Source: an uncultured Oscillospiraceae bacterium (GTDB taxonomy: Bacteria; Bacillota; Clostridia; Oscillospirales; Oscillospiraceae). From it: a stretch of DNA of 43,100 nucleotides. Shown piece after piece: positions 42,005-43,100 of the stretch (its first letter is position 1; each line of letters opens with the position of its first letter). The translations under genes were made by a program, and so were the position numbers. The notes beneath the pieces were generated by a model. It had not been told where the DNA came from, ran no database searches, and was given only the letters and a program-made list of their open reading frames with translations. Where the stretch lies: positions 1 through 43,100 of the forward strand of contig CAKTEB010000010.1 in the NCBI GenBank assembly GCA_934546685.1. The letters are read 5' to 3'.

Positions 42005-43100
42005 TCACTCCGCCATAAAACGGTCAAATACCGTCTGATAGATCTCCGTCAGCTCCTCCGAGCGCATGCTCTGGCACTTTCCCAGATAGGACTGCCAGGT
42101 CTCGTCGTTCAGGGGCTGCTGGCCGCAGATCCAGCTGAGGGCCGTCTCTGAAACACAGGTGGACAGGTCGCCGGAGATCGCCGCTGCCTCCGCCACCTCC
42201 TCAGTGGTCATGGCCACATCCGCGCCCACGGGGAAATCCCATTCGCCGGTACTGGACCCGTTGATGATGTCCTGGCATTCCTGCTGTTTATCCGTATAGC
42301 TGAAATTGAACTTGTCGTCGTCATAGACGCCGCAGATAAACTCCGAGGGAGTCGCGGTGGCATAGAGCACAGCCGCAGTGGTGTAGCCGCCCTCATAGTT
42401 CATGATCAGGTCGCTCCACTGGGGCTGGCCGTTTTCGTCCAGCTCATAGCCCTGGCCCTCCACGCCATAGTTAAAGAGCAGGGTGCCCTCCTCAGAGAAG
42501 ATATAGTCCACCAGCTGGCAGATCAGAGAGACTGTCTCCTCATCGGCTCCAGCGGACACGGACCATGCCGCGCTGCGCACGATCTCACCGGAGCCCTTGA
42601 GCCGGATGGGATCCCCCTCCTTTTCCGTGAGATAAGGAATCGCAGTCACATTGACGCCGTTGCCCGCAGCCTCGCCCAGGGTCTGGGCATTGACGCCGCC
42701 GTTGCCGAACAGCGTTCCCGCCGCCACCATATTCGTCTGCTGGAAGTCCTCATAGGACAGGAAATCCGAGTAGATCAGGCCTTCGCTGAACCACTGGGCC
42801 ATGGTCTCAAGATAGGCCCGTGCGGAATCGGTGGTCGCGCCGTATTCCACTTTGCCGTCCACCACCCGGAAGCCCTCGATGCCCGCTCCGGTGGTGCCAA
42901 AGGCCGGCGCCCCAAAGCCCATCATCAGCGCCGCATCGGTGCCCTGATTGGAAAGGCCATACTGGAGCCCGGTTTCCCCATAGACCTTGGACAGCACATC
43001 GTGGAGCTGGTCGAAGGTCTTGGGGATTTCCAGGTTCAGCTGATCCATCACGTCCTGATTGAGGCCGATGGCAAAGCTGTCGATATAGGGCCGCATATGC
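42005..43100 (-). CDS. Extracellular solute-binding lipoprotein, N-terminus beyond the window
   Basis: At least 364 residues are visible; the frame is open to the window edge and the first ATG (43096) is internal, because no signal peptide is present. Motifs shared with the protein at 4642: LNQDVMDQLNLEIPKTFDQLHDVL, WFSEGLIYSDFLS, FNYGVEGQGYELDENGQPQW. It would bind a small molecule or oligosaccharide outside the membrane. Any ABC permease genes would have to lie right of the window. Confidence 0.82.
   Translation of the reverse strand, partial: HMRPYIDSFAIGLNQDVMDQLNLEIPKTFDQLHDVLSKVYGETGLQYGLSNQGTDAALMMGFGAPAFGTTGAGIEGFRVVDGKVEYGATTDSARAYLETMAQWFSEGLIYSDFLSYEDFQQTNMVAAGTLFGNGGVNAQTLGEAAGNGVNVTAIPYLTEKEGDPIRLKGSGEIVRSAAWSVSAGADEETVSLICQLVDYIFSEEGTLLFNYGVEGQGYELDENGQPQWSDLIMNYEGGYTTAAVLYATATPSEFICGVYDDDKFNFSYTDKQQECQDIINGSSTGEWDFPVGADVAMTTEEVAEAAAISGDLSTCVSETALSWICGQQPLNDETWQSYLGKCQSMRSEELTEIYQTVFDRFMAE

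Noticed and set aside
1..43100. CRISPR arrays, tRNA or rRNA genes, insertion sequences
   Set aside because: No regularly spaced repeats, no tRNA-like clover sequence noticed, and no transposase gene in any frame.

Overview
The window is GC-rich, has strong Gram-positive ribosome binding sites (AGGAGG type), and carries genes typical of anaerobic gut Clostridia: a PrpR-type regulator, an iron alcohol dehydrogenase, ferredoxin-type flavoenzymes, several large solute-binding lipoproteins and a sodium:neurotransmitter symporter. A member of the Oscillospiraceae (Oscillibacter, Dysosmobacter or Intestinimonas-like) is the best guess. This is an inference from gene content and style, because no rRNA is present.

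Layout. (1) 1-2050: end of a flavin-type split-barrel/2[4Fe-4S] protein, a zinc-dependent macrodomain ADP-ribosylhydrolase and a class M sirtuin (SirTM), i.e. a protein ADP-ribosylation write/erase pair. (2) 2178-2555: a small membrane protein that looks internally deleted. (3) 2634-10272: a five-gene leftward operon (three NTF2/SnoaL-like proteins, a solute-binding lipoprotein, an old-yellow-enzyme-type FMN/Fe-S/FAD reductase) divergent from an AraC-type regulator. (4) 10434-13735: a graveyard of broken genes (beta-helix protein, AraC-type regulator, GNAT, LysR, MATE) around one intact membrane protein. (5) 13823-25284: the most interesting region, described below. (6) 25304-34254: a PrpR-like regulator divergent from a catabolic operon (DHDPS-like aldolase, Fe-ADH, PdxA2-like dehydrogenase, DtnK-like kinase, DAACS transporter, aminotransferase), probably for a four-carbon sugar acid. 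(7) 34340-39284: an SNF transporter divergent from an XRE regulator, then a two-gene sulfur amino-acid PLP operon with an attenuator-like leader. (8) 39562-43100: an alpha/beta hydrolase and two more solute-binding lipoprotein genes, one broken and one cut by the window edge.

The highlight is a complete bacterial ubiquitin-like conjugation operon at 20686-25191: E2-like protein (Cys104), single-domain ubiquitin-like protein ending directly in Ala-Gly, ThiF/E1-like adenylyltransferase, a four-helix membrane protein with an N-terminal Cys-rich zinc finger (candidate E3 or membrane platform), JAMM/JAB deconjugase, a small zinc-ribbon protein and a transglutaminase-fold Cys-His-Asp protein. Directly upstream, separated by an intrinsic terminator, sits a second same-strand unit: NACHT ATPase, YbjN-like protein, NACHT ATPase. 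Bacterial NACHT proteins and the Bil-type ubiquitin-like operons are known anti-phage systems. Their side-by-side arrangement here, with the extra membrane zinc-finger, zinc-ribbon and transglutaminase genes, suggests a composite and possibly undescribed defence or stress-signalling module.

Several gene remnants meet at abrupt junctions (near 2440, 11988, 12180, 13530 and 41480), which points to repeated deletion of dispensable genes in this lineage, or to assembly problems that read mapping could exclude.
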